Source of the DNA: an uncultured Bacilli bacterium
GTDB lineage: Bacteria; Bacillota_I; Bacilli_A; RF39; UBA660
NCBI GenBank assembly: GCA_934149105.1
Contig: CAKPDP010000004.1
Coordinates: forward strand, 62,001 to 126,000
Length of the DNA stretch: 64,000 bases
Direction of reading: 5' to 3'
In this document: piece after piece, positions 43,278-52,846 of the stretch
Position numbering within the stretch: the stretch's first letter is position 1
How the letters are laid out: each line of letters starts with the position of its first letter
Translations under genes and position numbers: made by a program
The notes under the pieces: model-generated
Databases searched by the model: none
Seen by the model: only the letters and a program-made list of their open reading frames with translations
Told to the model about the DNA's origin: nothing

Positions 43278-44540
43278 ATGAAAACAAAATATTTAATAAT
43301 AGGTGCTGGATTATCTGGACTTACATTTGCAAATTATGCTAATGGAGATTATTTAATAGTAGAAAAAGAAAAAGAAGTCGGTGGTTATTGTAGAACCGTA
43401 AAAAGAAATGGTTATGTTTGGGATTATGCTGGGCATTTCTTCCATTTTAATACAGAAGAATTTAAGAAAAAGTTTTTAGATAGAATGTCAAAAAAAGATA
43501 TTATATATAATGATAAATGTTCTAAAATTTTATATAAAAATAATTTTATAGATTTTCCTTTTCAAGCTAATATTCATCAATTAGAAAAGCAAGAATTTAT
43601 AGATTGTCTTTACGATCTGTTCAATAAAGAAGAAAAGGACAAATACAATAATTTTTTAGACATGTTATATGGAAAATTTGGAAAGTCAATAGTAGAAAAA
43701 TTTCTTAAACCATATAACGAAAAATTATATGCTGTTGATCTGACTAAGCTAGATGTAGATGCAATGGGGAGATTCTTTCCATACGCAGATAAGGAAGCCA
43801 TAATTAATAATATGAAAAATAATAAATTTAATTCTTACAATGCAAGCTTTTTATATCCTAAGAATGGGGCTGCTAGCTTTATAAAAATTTTATATGATGA
43901 ACTTGATAAAGATAAGGTTTTATTAAATACAAGTGTTAATTCACTAGATTTAGATAATAGGCAAGCTACATTATCTAATGGCAAAACAGTTAAATATGAA
44001 TATTTGATAAATACAATGCCATTAAATAATTTCTTGAAGCTAATAGGAGAACATGATCAATTATTAAATGAAATGTCTTATAATAAAGTTTTAGTATTTA
44101 ATTTAGGCTTTGATAAACCTTCACCATTATGCAAAAAGGAACATTGGCTATACATTCCATCTAAAGAATGTAATTATTATAGAGCTGGTTTTTATAATAA
44201 TATATTAGGCGATGAAAAATTGAGTATGTATATAGAAATTGGATATAGTAAAGATTTTCAAATAACAAAAAATGAGATAGAAAAGCAATTAGAATTAACT
44301 TTAAAAAATCTAAGGAAATCAGGTATTATCAACAATGATATGAAATTAGTTGACCACGAAACAATTATAATGGATCCAGCTTACGTTCATATTGAAACAG
44401 AAACAACAAAAAAAATAGATAAATTAAAAAATGATTTTAGCAAAAAAGGAGTATATACAATAGGTAGATATGGAGCATGGATTTATAATTCAATGGAAGA
44501 CTCTATGGTTAAAGCAAAAGAACTTGCAGAAAAAATATAA
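43278..44540 (+). CDS. FAD enzyme, UDP-galactopyranose-mutase/protoporphyrinogen-oxidase-like
   Basis: 420 residues. N-terminal FAD loop YLIIGAGLSGLTFANYANG (residues 5-23) with the ribose-binding IVEKEKEVGG, then CRTVKRNGYVWDYAGHFFH. C-terminal second FAD contact VYTIGRYGAWIYNSMED. Placed among glycosyltransferases it may convert a sugar nucleotide (pyranose/furanose change), but it does not carry a clean Glf signature, so it belongs to the wider amine-oxidase-like group seen in capsule loci. Reaction inferred. Confidence 0.65.
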   Translation: MKTKYLIIGAGLSGLTFANYANGDYLIVEKEKEVGGYCRTVKRNGYVWDYAGHFFHFNTEEFKKKFLDRMSKKDIIYNDKCSKILYKNNFIDFPFQANIHQLEKQEFIDCLYDLFNKEEKDKYNNFLDMLYGKFGKSIVEKFLKPYNEKLYAVDLTKLDVDAMGRFFPYADKEAIINNMKNNKFNSYNASFLYPKNGAASFIKILYDELDKDKVLLNTSVNSLDLDNRQATLSNGKTVKYEYLINTMPLNNFLKLIGEHDQLLNEMSYNKVLVFNLGFDKPSPLCKKEHWLYIPSKECNYYRAGFYNNILGDEKLSMYIEIGYSKDFQITKNEIEKQLELTLKNLRKSGIINNDMKLVDHETIIMDPAYVHIETETTKKIDKLKNDFSKKGVYTIGRYGAWIYNSMEDSMVKAKELAEKI

Positions 44541-44554
44541 GAAGGAGAAATAGC

Positions 44555-45661
44555 ATGATAAAAGTAATGAGTATATTCGGGACAAGACCTGAAGCAATAA
44601 AAATGGCTCCTCTTGTTAAAGAATTAGAAAGAAGAAAAGAAATAAAAAGTATCGTATGTGTTACCGCTCAACATAGACAGATGCTCGATCAAGTATTACA
44701 GACCTTTGATATTAAACCAGATTATGATTTAAATATTATGAAACAAGGCCAAACTTTATCAGAAGTAACATCGAGAGCCTTATTAGGACTAGAAGAAGTA
44801 TTCAAGAAAGAAAAACCAGATATTGTACTAGTTCATGGCGATACTACCACGACTTTTGCAGGAGCCTTAGCGGCATTTTATAGTCAAATTGCTATTGGAC
44901 ATGTCGAAGCTGGATTAAGAACGTACGATAAATATTCTCCATTCCCAGAAGAGATGAACAGACAAATGGTAGATTGTATGGCTGATATGTATTTCGCTCC
45001 TACAGAGTTAAGTAAAGAAAACTTACTTAAACAAAATATAGATAAATCTAAAATATATGTTACTGGAAATACAGCGATAGACGCAATGAAGACAACTGTA
45101 ACTAAAGAATATAAAAACGATATATTCGATTGGGTTGGAAATGATAGAATGATTTTACTTACAGCTCACAGAAGAGAAAACTTAGGTGATCCAATGCGTA
45201 ATATCTTTAGAGCCATCAGAAGAATAGTTGATAAAATAGATGATGTTAAAGTTGTATACCCAATTCATATGAATCCGAAAGTTAGGGAGGTTGCAAATGA
45301 AATTTTTGCAGGTTGTGATAAAGTTAAATTAATAGAGCCATTAGAAGTATTCGATTTTCATAATTTTCAAAATAGAAGTTATATAATTATGAGTGATTCT
45401 GGTGGAATACAAGAAGAAGCTCCATCTTTAGGTAAACCAGTATTAGTTTTAAGAGATACAACAGAAAGACCAGAGGGAATTGCCGCTGGAACATTAAAAT
45501 TAGTAGGAACTGATGAAAATACAATTTATGAAGAAGCTATTAAACTTTTAACTAACAAAGAAGAATATGATAAAATGAGCAAAGCAAGCAATCCCTATGG
45601 AGATGGTCATACCAGCGAAAGAATAGCAGATGCTATTATAACGAAGTTTAAAAATAAATAA
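44555..45661 (+). CDS. mnaA: UDP-N-acetylglucosamine 2-epimerase
   Basis: 368 residues, normal size, non-hydrolysing type. Start MIKVMSIFGTRPEAIKMAPL; TAQHRQMLDQVLQTFDI, VHGDTTTTFAGALAAFYS, GHVEAGLRTYDKYSPFPEE, TAHRRENLGDPM, SDSGGIQEEAPSLGKPVLVL and RPEGIAAGT are all canonical. It makes UDP-ManNAc for wall polymer linkage units or capsule. Last gene of the inner cassette; a terminator follows. Confidence 0.96.
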   Translation: MIKVMSIFGTRPEAIKMAPLVKELERRKEIKSIVCVTAQHRQMLDQVLQTFDIKPDYDLNIMKQGQTLSEVTSRALLGLEEVFKKEKPDIVLVHGDTTTTFAGALAAFYSQIAIGHVEAGLRTYDKYSPFPEEMNRQMVDCMADMYFAPTELSKENLLKQNIDKSKIYVTGNTAIDAMKTTVTKEYKNDIFDWVGNDRMILLTAHRRENLGDPMRNIFRAIRRIVDKIDDVKVVYPIHMNPKVREVANEIFAGCDKVKLIEPLEVFDFHNFQNRSYIIMSDSGGIQEEAPSLGKPVLVLRDTTERPEGIAAGTLKLVGTDENTIYEEAIKLLTNKEEYDKMSKASNPYGDGHTSERIADAIITKFKNK

Positions 45662-45749
45662 ATTAAAAACTTTGTTGATAAAAGTCAAAAAATAATGTAA
45701 TTATAAAATATAAAAATTTAAAAATCAAAAATTCTAGAAAAATGAATTG

Positions 45750-45783
45750 AACCTCGTTTGAATATCTATGAAACGAGGTTTTT
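45750..45783 (+). terminator. Terminator after mnaA
   Basis: AACCTCGTTT (45750-45759), 11-base loop, AAACGAGGTT (45771-45780), then TTT. It lies 88 bases after the stop. Confidence 0.7.
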
Positions 45784-45938
45784 GAATGAACAAATAAAAA
45801 ATCTACTACGATCGTCAAAAAGAAACTAGCTAAAATTCAAAGCATCATAATATAGAATAGAAAATCAGTTAATTAATTGTATATATAAAGCCAAATATCA
45901 AAAATAGTCGAAAAAATAGTGTTTTCCCAAATCAAATG
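45784..45938. other. Intergenic stretch without a supported gene
   Basis: AT-rich, no open frame of note and no clear hairpin; it separates the inner cassette from the gene at 46001. Confidence 0.4.
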
Positions 45939-45947
45939 TGCTATAAT
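45939..45947 (+). promoter_or_regulatory. Extended -10 promoter of the GT-C gene
   Basis: TGCTATAAT: TG at 45939-45940 and TATAAT at 45942-45947; the ATG is at 46001 after GAGGTGA. No clear -35. Confidence 0.6.
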
Positions 45948-46000
45948 AATATCAATTAAAAGATTAAACAAATTTGAGAAATCTAATGAGGTGAACTAGC

Positions 46001-47497
46001 ATGAAACAATTTATTACCAAACATTCAAAACTAATATTCTTGCTTTTTTGCCTCTTGATTTCTTTTCTTTGTCTTTCTATTTGTTCCAAAAACTCTTACC
46101 TTTATCCCTTCAATAATTGGCCTGACGAAAACGTCTTCTTCACGGTAGGTAAAGCATGGACTAAAGGTCTAATCCCTTACAAAGATCTTTTCGAACAAAA
46201 AGGACCATTTCTCTTCCTAATCTTTGCCTTAGGATCTATAATAACACCTCATAGTTTTCTTTCTATCTTCATCTTTGAAGTTATCTCTTTAACTATCTGC
46301 CTTTATTTTACCTCTAAAATCATAAGCTTATTTTTACCAACCAAATATTCTTATCTAATTCTTCCTGTCTTTACATCTATCCTAGTTAGCAGTACTTACT
46401 TTGTCCATGGTGGTAGTGCCGAAGAATTCTGCTTTCCTCTCATAGCCTATACCACTTATACCTTATTAAAATATTTTACCAAAGAAAATCAAATTACTAA
46501 TCGAAGCCTTTTCTTAAATGGCTTTATCGCTGGACTCATTTTCATGATAAAATTTAATCTCCTAGGATTTTGGTTTGCCTTTATGTGTTTTACCTTTATT
46601 TATCTTTTAACTAGAAAAGAAATAAAAAAAGCCTTTATCAGTTGCTTTATCTTCGTAGCGGGAATGATAATTCCCTTTGCCACTTTCAGCATCTATTTCT
46701 TACTAGTAGGTGGCTTTAAAGATTTCATAGACACTTACTTTATCTTTAATATAACTGGATATACTAACGCTATGGGACTATCCACTAGAATTCGTTGGTT
46801 AATTGATACTATTTATTCTAAAATCTCTAGTAACTTTTGGCTTTTTAACCTGTTAGATGTTGGACTATTATATTTCTTTTTTAGTAAAAAGTTAATTAAA
46901 AATTTTCAAGGACGCTTAGCCCTTATAATGGAAATAGCCCTTGGAACCATAGGCATTTTCTGTGGTGGTCAAGACTTTACCTATTATTTCTTGCCGGTAA
47001 TGTATTTTACAATCTTTGGTTTTATAGCTTTCTTTTCTTATTTTGATAACATTATCGCTTACCCTAAACTAAAATTATTTATAGTAATAATTCTTATCCT
47101 GGGATTATCTTTGCGATCTTTGTCTAAATCTAATAATCTTTCCTACATGAGTAATTCTAAGGATAACCTAGTTCAATATAGATTTGCCGAACTAATAAAT
47201 CAAGAAGAAAATTCTACTTTATTAAATTATCATTTTTTAGATAGTGGTTTCTATTTTGCATCTGATATTCTTCCAACCACTAAATATTTCCATCAATTAA
47301 ATGCCATAATTCCTAATATGGAAGAAACACTAACTAATGATATAAACAATAAAAAATATGATTTTATAGTAACTAGAAGTTATAAAGGATACGATCCTAC
47401 TACCGAAGCCTTATTAGAAAATTATACTCTAATATCAACCCAAAAAGAAACCTTTGAAGGAACTAAATTTACTTATTACCTTTACCATAAAAAATAA
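46001..47497 (+). CDS. Polytopic GT-C (GT39/ArnT-like) glycosyltransferase
   Basis: 498 residues with about eleven membrane segments. The first outside loop NNWPDENVFFTVGKAWTKGL and IPYKDLFEQKGPFLFLIFAL match the DE...FF..G....G..PY.D....KGP pattern of polyprenyl-phosphate-sugar-dependent mannosyl-type transferases, with Asp/Glu as catalytic candidates. The C-terminal outside domain ends TKFTYYLYHKK. Likely adds side sugars to polymer or protein outside the cell. Codon usage is back to that of the flanks. Confidence 0.75.
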   Translation: MKQFITKHSKLIFLLFCLLISFLCLSICSKNSYLYPFNNWPDENVFFTVGKAWTKGLIPYKDLFEQKGPFLFLIFALGSIITPHSFLSIFIFEVISLTICLYFTSKIISLFLPTKYSYLILPVFTSILVSSTYFVHGGSAEEFCFPLIAYTTYTLLKYFTKENQITNRSLFLNGFIAGLIFMIKFNLLGFWFAFMCFTFIYLLTRKEIKKAFISCFIFVAGMIIPFATFSIYFLLVGGFKDFIDTYFIFNITGYTNAMGLSTRIRWLIDTIYSKISSNFWLFNLLDVGLLYFFFSKKLIKNFQGRLALIMEIALGTIGIFCGGQDFTYYFLPVMYFTIFGFIAFFSYFDNIIAYPKLKLFIVIILILGLSLRSLSKSNNLSYMSNSKDNLVQYRFAELINQEENSTLLNYHFLDSGFYFASDILPTTKYFHQLNAIIPNMEETLTNDINNKKYDFIVTRSYKGYDPTTEALLENYTLISTQKETFEGTKFTYYLYHKK

Positions 47498-47517
47498 AAT
47501 ATTTTATATAAGAAAAG

Positions 47518-47546
47518 TTGACAATTAATAAAGATTATTTTAAACT
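47518..47546 (+). promoter_or_regulatory. Promoter of galE
   Basis: Perfect TTGACA (47518-47523), 17-base spacer, TAAACT (47541-47546), 36 bases before the galE ATG. Confidence 0.75.
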
Positions 47547-47582
47547 AAAAGTAAGAAAACGTAAGATAGGAGTGATAATAAA

Positions 47583-48587
47583 ATGAAAATATTAGTAACA
47601 GGAGGTTGTGGCTATATTGGAAGTCATACCGTTGTTGAACTATTAAACAATAACTATGAAGTAGTTATAATTGATGACTTAAGTAATTCTAAATTAGATG
47701 TTTTAGAAAGTATAAAAAAAATAACTTTTAAAGAACCAATCTTTTATAAGGGCAATGTTTGTGATAAAGATTTATTATCCAAAATCTTTAAAGATAATAA
47801 AATAGATGCTGTTATCCATTTTGCGGGCTTTAAAGCCGTTGGAGAATCTGTAGAAAAGCCTTTAGAATACTATCAAAATAACATTGATAGTACCATTAAT
47901 CTCTGCCAAGTAATGCGAGAATTTAATTGTCAAAGATTAATTTTCTCTAGTAGTGCTACTGTTTACGGAGGAAATAATCCTGTCCCTCTAAAAGAAGAAT
48001 ATCCTATAGGAGGAACAACAAATCCTTATGGTACAAGTAAATTATTTATCGAACATATTCTAGAAGATCTAGCCATATCTGATCCTAATTGGAGTATTGT
48101 CCTTCTTCGTTACTTTAATCCTATTGGGGCTCACAAAAGTGGTTTACTAGGAGATAATCCTAATGGTATTCCTAATAACTTAATGCCTTATATTTGTAGA
48201 GTAGCAACCGGAGAATTAAAAGAATTAAGTATCTTTGGAAATGATTACGATACTAAAGATGGTACTGGAGTAAGAGATTATATTCATGTTGAAGATTTAG
48301 CAATGGGACATGTTTTAGCCCTAAAGAAAGTTTTAAATACTAAGGGTGTAAATATTTATAACTTAGGTACTGGTATTGGTTATTCAGTATTAGATATAGT
48401 AAATGCTTTTAATAAAGCTAATAATATAACAATTCCTTATAAAATAGTAGAAAGAAGAAAAGGCGATATAGCTGAGTGCTATGCTAGTACTGATAAAGCC
48501 TTTAAAGAATTAGGTTTTAAATGTCAATATAATTTAGAAGATATGGTTAAAGATAGTTATAATTTCTATTTTCATAATAAAAAATAA
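47583..48587 (+). CDS. galE: UDP-glucose 4-epimerase
   Basis: 334 residues. GGCGYIGSHTVVELL (7-21) NAD loop, IDDLSNS, IHFAGFKAVGESVEKPLEYY, FSSSATVYGG, catalytic NPYGTSKLFIE Tyr/Lys, RYFNPIGAHKSGLLGDNPNG, GTGVRDYIHVEDLA and RKGDIAECYAS. Interconverts UDP-Glc and UDP-Gal (or their GlcNAc forms) for the glycosyltransferases of this locus. SD AGGAGTGAT. Confidence 0.96.
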   Translation: MKILVTGGCGYIGSHTVVELLNNNYEVVIIDDLSNSKLDVLESIKKITFKEPIFYKGNVCDKDLLSKIFKDNKIDAVIHFAGFKAVGESVEKPLEYYQNNIDSTINLCQVMREFNCQRLIFSSSATVYGGNNPVPLKEEYPIGGTTNPYGTSKLFIEHILEDLAISDPNWSIVLLRYFNPIGAHKSGLLGDNPNGIPNNLMPYICRVATGELKELSIFGNDYDTKDGTGVRDYIHVEDLAMGHVLALKKVLNTKGVNIYNLGTGIGYSVLDIVNAFNKANNITIPYKIVERRKGDIAECYASTDKAFKELGFKCQYNLEDMVKDSYNFYFHNKK

Positions 48588-48601
48588 TTATTTAGGATTT
48601 A

Positions 48602-49645
48602 ATGATGAAAAAGTTATTTAAGATATTTATAATTCTAATTTCTTTTGTTCTAAGTCTTACCAATGTTCATGCTGCTACTAATCCTTATAATCAATCTGGA
48701 CCTTATGGCACTAATTGTACTTGGTATGTTTGGAATAAAGTCTATGAAAAAGATAACATTGCCTTACCTGGTTGGGGTAATGCTAAAAATTGGTATCAAG
48801 ATGCCCAAAACTCTGGTTATACAGTCGGTTCTTCTCCTAGAGCTAATTCTATTGTTGTTTGGGGATCATGGACTGAGTATGGTCACGTTGGCTATGTTGA
48901 ACAAGTAGAAGGAAATACCCTAAAAGTCTGGGATTCTACTGGCCCTTGTATTGATGATAATGATGAAGAATATAAACAATGTATTGAAAATGGTGTTAGT
49001 GAAGAGACCGATAAAATTTGTTATGCTAATGCCAAAAAAGGTGCTTGTAGTTATACCCTTGATTATAGTTATGTAACCGGTTATATCTATTTAGATTATG
49101 CTCCAACTCAAGTTACCACTAATAATCATAACCAAGAACCTGCTCCAACAACTACTACCGAACCAGAAGTAACTGTATCTTCTAACAATAATTTAAGTAG
49201 TATAGAATTAAGCACCGGAACTATTGATTTTAATAAAGAAACCTTAGAATATAATCTTGAAGTAGAAAACACTATTACCAAAATAACTGTAAATGCTACT
49301 GCTGAAGATGAAAAATCATCTATAGAAGGAGTAGGGGAACATAATTTAGAAGTTGGCTTAAATACTATTGTTTTAAAAGTAACAGCCGAAGATAAAACAA
49401 CTAAAGACTATACAATTAATATAACTAGAAAAGAACAACCTCAGGTTCTAACTACTAGTAAGAAAAAAACTTCTCCTTCTAAAAGTTTTTCTTGGATTTC
49501 CGTAATTGTCATAGTAGCCTTAATAATCATTTTATCACTATTATTGATTGTCATAAAAAACTTTAAATTCCAGAAAAAATCTAACCTAAGTAATAAATCT
49601 CAAGATAAAAAAGATTATCACGATAAAAATTTGGAAAATAAATAA
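48602..49645 (+). CDS. CHAP-domain wall hydrolase with cadherin-like domain and anchor
   Basis: 347 residues. Signal peptide (about 1-22, cleavage after VHA). CHAP amidase/endopeptidase domain (about 25-160): GTNCTWYVW with the catalytic Cys, then ANSIVVWGSWTEYGHVGYVE with the His. Linker rich in Thr/Glu (about 170-195), a cadherin-like beta-sandwich of PF12733 type (SSIELSTGTIDFNKETLEY to YTINITRKE, about 198-278), and a C-terminal helix (about 298-320) with a Lys-rich tail that anchors it. Probably cuts peptidoglycan at the cell surface. It follows galE after 14 bases and may share its transcript. Confidence 0.82.
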   Translation: MMKKLFKIFIILISFVLSLTNVHAATNPYNQSGPYGTNCTWYVWNKVYEKDNIALPGWGNAKNWYQDAQNSGYTVGSSPRANSIVVWGSWTEYGHVGYVEQVEGNTLKVWDSTGPCIDDNDEEYKQCIENGVSEETDKICYANAKKGACSYTLDYSYVTGYIYLDYAPTQVTTNNHNQEPAPTTTTEPEVTVSSNNNLSSIELSTGTIDFNKETLEYNLEVENTITKITVNATAEDEKSSIEGVGEHNLEVGLNTIVLKVTAEDKTTKDYTINITRKEQPQVLTTSKKKTSPSKSFSWISVIVIVALIIILSLLLIVIKNFKFQKKSNLSNKSQDKKDYHDKNLENK

Positions 49646-49784
49646 ATATTTTCCTTTTTTAATATTTAAATAAATATTTCTCTAAAAATACTTAATAAAA
49701 GAATAATACCCATCTTCTCTCTAAGAGAACTTCCCAGGTCTTGTTAAAGTTAGTTTGTTTTTCTGTAAAGCCCCCGTAATTTTA

Positions 49785-49814
49785 TTGCTATCCTTAACTT
49801 TCCTATGATATAAT
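49785..49814 (+). promoter_or_regulatory. Promoter of the DUF1972 rhamnosyltransferase gene
   Basis: TTGCTA (49785-49790), 18-base spacer, TGATATAAT with TATAAT at 49809-49814. It lies only 5 bases before an ATG at 49819, which supports the later ATG at 49849 as the true start. Confidence 0.65.
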
Positions 49815-49848
49815 TAATATGAAAAAGACAAAGAAAGATCGTGATAAA

Positions 49849-50994
49849 ATGCCGAAAAATATCTTTATTGTAGGATCTCGTGGTTATAACTACAACTATG
49901 GAGGCTGGGAAACTTTTGTAACTCAATTAGTAGATAACTATCATGATAAAAATACCCATTTCTATATTTGCAGCCTAGCCAATACTAAGAATGAACAACC
50001 AATTAAGATAAATAAAAATGTAACTGTAATTCCTATTTTTACTAAAGCTCCAGGAAGTACTAAAATGCTTTTTTATTCCTTGAAATCTTTTTCCTACTGT
50101 GTAAATTATATTAAACATAATAATCTCTCAAATACTTACATTTATGTTTTAGGATTAAAGCTATTCACAGCACTAAAAACCAATTATCATAAGTGCCAAA
50201 AATTAGGAATTAAAATCTACGTTAATCCTGATGGCCTAGAACACAAAAGAAGTAAGTGGTCTTATCCTGTTAAAAAGTTTTTCTTGTTGAGTGAAAAATT
50301 AATGCTTAATAATTGTGATTTAATTGTTTGTGATGGGTTAGGGATTCAAAAGTATGTTATAAATAAATATCCTAAGTTAAAGAATAAGACTATTTATATA
50401 GCCTATGGCGCTAAAGAAAGAGACTTATCCCATCTTAATGAAGAGAGTATCCTAAAAGAATATAATTTAAAGAAAGATAATTATTGTTTAATGGTAGGAA
50501 GATGTGTTCCTGAAAATAACTATGAATTAGTAATTAAAGCTTTTTTAAATACTTCTCTAAAAAAAGATTTAGTTATCATAACTAATCTTAGTAGTAGTAA
50601 TTATTATCAATCTTTAAAAGAAACTACTAATTTTCCTCAAGATAAACGAATTAAATTTATCGATGGTGTTTATGATCAAGATAAACTAGCTGTTATCAGA
50701 AAGAATGCTTATCTCTATATTCATGGCCATTCTGTTGGTGGAACTAATCCTAGTCTTCTAGAAGCCTTATCCTTAACCGATCTTAATCTCTTATATGATG
50801 TCTGCTTCAATAAAGATATTGGCGGTTCTAGTTGTCTATACTTTAAAAACTCCGCAAGTCTTACTAAACTATTAGATGATTCCTCTCTTTTAGAAACTAG
50901 TAAAAAGGAATTGGGTCCTCAAGCTAAAAAGATCATTAAAACTAATTTTACTTGGGATATAATCGTTAATAAATATAAAGAAATTTTTAAGTAG
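49849..50994 (+). CDS. DUF1972/Cps2T-like rhamnosyltransferase (GT4)
   Basis: 381 residues from ATG 49849 (CGTGATAAA upstream, promoter position agrees). Start MPKNIFIVGSRGYNYNYGGW then ETFVTQLVDNY is the hallmark of Cps2T/WchF-type beta-1,4-rhamnosyltransferases with DUF1972. Later NPDGLEHKRSKWS, then donor domain CLMVGRCVPENNYELVIKAF, HSVGGTNPSLLEAL and the final NFTWDIIVNKY. Adds rhamnose to the lipid-linked primer. Fits the rfb genes upstream and the WecA-type gene downstream. Confidence 0.88.
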   Translation: MPKNIFIVGSRGYNYNYGGWETFVTQLVDNYHDKNTHFYICSLANTKNEQPIKINKNVTVIPIFTKAPGSTKMLFYSLKSFSYCVNYIKHNNLSNTYIYVLGLKLFTALKTNYHKCQKLGIKIYVNPDGLEHKRSKWSYPVKKFFLLSEKLMLNNCDLIVCDGLGIQKYVINKYPKLKNKTIYIAYGAKERDLSHLNEESILKEYNLKKDNYCLMVGRCVPENNYELVIKAFLNTSLKKDLVIITNLSSSNYYQSLKETTNFPQDKRIKFIDGVYDQDKLAVIRKNAYLYIHGHSVGGTNPSLLEALSLTDLNLLYDVCFNKDIGGSSCLYFKNSASLTKLLDDSSLLETSKKELGPQAKKIIKTNFTWDIIVNKYKEIFK

Positions 50995-51002
50995 GTGAAA
51001 TC

Positions 51003-52835
51003 ATGCAAGAACAAAAAAAAGAAAGTTTTTTATATCGTCATATATTTTCTAAAATTGAAAAAGTCTTATATCTAATAAAGAAAGCTGTATATTTTGCTTG
51101 GTATCGTCATCATTTTCTAATTCCTCCTCGTGTCCTTTTAAAATATATTAAATCTTTCTTTATTGCCCTAAGAAGAGGTAATACTACTTCTAATTTATTT
51201 ACTAACCAAAAGTCTTATTTAAAATGGTTTCAAGAACACAATACTCACCCCGATTATCAAAAATTCACTTATAATCCCTTAATAAGTTTTATTATTCCTA
51301 CTTATAATGTCAAAAAAGATTTACTAAAGGAGTGTCTAGATAGTCTTTTAAATCAATCTTATAAAAACTTTGAAATCTGTATCGCTGACGATCATTCTAG
51401 CCTTGAAGAAACTATAACTACTTTAAAAGAATATGAACAAAAATATTCTAATATTCACGTAGTTTATCGTAAAGAAAATGGTATGATTAGTAAAGCTAGT
51501 AATAGTGCTATCGATCTTGCTAAGGGCGAATTTTTAGCCCTTGTCGATAACGATGATGTCGTCGAAAAAGATGCTCTTTATTATCTAGTTGAGGCCTTAA
51601 ATAACGATAAAAAATTAGATCTTATCTATACTGATGAAGATAAAATTGATTTTAAAGGAAACTATATGGAACCTCATTTTAAACCTGATTATTCTCCTGA
51701 TACTTTAATGGGAGTAAATTATATTTGCCATTTGTGTTGTCTAAGAACTAGCCTTGTTAAAAAAGTTGGCTTATTCCGTAGTGAATATGATGGTAGTCAA
51801 GATTATGATTTATTCTTAAGGGTTACTGAAAAAACTAAGAATATCTATCATATTCCTAGAATATTATACCATTGGAGACAAACTCCTACCTCTACAGCAG
51901 GTTACTTAGGTAATAAAAACTATGCCTTTATCACTGGAAAAAAGGCTCTAGAAGATGCTTTAAAAAGAAGAAAAATTAAAGGTGAAGTCTTAGAAAATCC
52001 TAGAGTAAGTACTTATTTAATAAAATATAGTAATAATAATGAATTAGTAAGTATAATTATTCCTATAAAAGATAAAGCTAATATTACTAGAAGATGTCTA
52101 GATAGTATCTATAACAAAAGTACTTATCAAAATTTTGAAATAATTTTAGTTGACAATAATAGTGTTGAAGCTGAAACTTTTGAAATGATTAAAGAATATG
52201 AAACTAAATATCCTAATTTTCATTCTCTTCGCCTAGACTGTGAATTTAATTATTCTAAAATCAATAATGCTGCTGTTAAAGAAGCCCATGGCGACTATTT
52301 ATTATTTTTAAATAATGATACTGAAGTTATGAGTCCTGATTTTCTAGAATATATGCTAGGATATGCTAGACAAGACCATGTAGGGTGTGTCGGAATAAAA
52401 TTATTATATCCTGATAAATTGGTTCAACATGCTGGAGTTGTCCTAGGTTATGGCGGTACTGCTGGCCACATCTATGTAACTGCTACCAGAAACGATAATG
52501 GCCTTTTTGGACGCCTAGCTATGCCTTATAATTATAGTGCCGTAACCGCAGCGTGTCTAATGATAAATAAACAGAAATTTTTAGATGTTCAGGGCTTTGA
52601 TGAAAAATTAAAAGTAGCTTTAAACGATGTTGATTTAAATCTTAAAGTCTTAAAAAAAGGCTATTACAATGTCTGCTTATCTAATGTTGAAATGCTTCAT
52701 TATGAGAGTAAGAGTAGGGGCTATGAAGCTTCCAAAGAAAAACATGAACGTTTCTTACAAGAACAAGCCTATATGAAAGATAAATGGCAAGATTTTCTTG
52801 ATGATGATAAATTCTTTAGTAAAAATAACTTTTAA
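51003..52835 (+). CDS. Large double-domain GT2 glycosyltransferase
   Basis: 610 residues, a close relative of the gene at 30426 but without its first about 100 residues. N-terminal basic part with WYRHHFLIPPRVLLKYIKSF (about 33-52). GT2 domain 1: ISFIIPTYNVKKDLLKECLD, ICIADDHSSLEET, LVDNDDVVEKDAL and ILYHWRQTP. GT2 domain 2: VSIIIPIKDKANITRRCLDS, LVDNNSVEAETF, LNNDTEVMSPDFL, GCVGIKLLYPDKLVQHAGVV. Probably makes two linkages of the rhamnose backbone. SD AGGTGA, 8 bases after the rhamnosyltransferase gene. Confidence 0.87.
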   Translation: MQEQKKESFLYRHIFSKIEKVLYLIKKAVYFAWYRHHFLIPPRVLLKYIKSFFIALRRGNTTSNLFTNQKSYLKWFQEHNTHPDYQKFTYNPLISFIIPTYNVKKDLLKECLDSLLNQSYKNFEICIADDHSSLEETITTLKEYEQKYSNIHVVYRKENGMISKASNSAIDLAKGEFLALVDNDDVVEKDALYYLVEALNNDKKLDLIYTDEDKIDFKGNYMEPHFKPDYSPDTLMGVNYICHLCCLRTSLVKKVGLFRSEYDGSQDYDLFLRVTEKTKNIYHIPRILYHWRQTPTSTAGYLGNKNYAFITGKKALEDALKRRKIKGEVLENPRVSTYLIKYSNNNELVSIIIPIKDKANITRRCLDSIYNKSTYQNFEIILVDNNSVEAETFEMIKEYETKYPNFHSLRLDCEFNYSKINNAAVKEAHGDYLLFLNNDTEVMSPDFLEYMLGYARQDHVGCVGIKLLYPDKLVQHAGVVLGYGGTAGHIYVTATRNDNGLFGRLAMPYNYSAVTAACLMINKQKFLDVQGFDEKLKVALNDVDLNLKVLKKGYYNVCLSNVEMLHYESKSRGYEASKEKHERFLQEQAYMKDKWQDFLDDDKFFSKNNF

Positions 52836-52846
52836 GGAGGTCCCTT

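Noticed and set aside
48663..48908. 81-codon frame inside the CHAP gene
   Set aside because: Same strand, other frame; a shadow of a clear domain-bearing gene.
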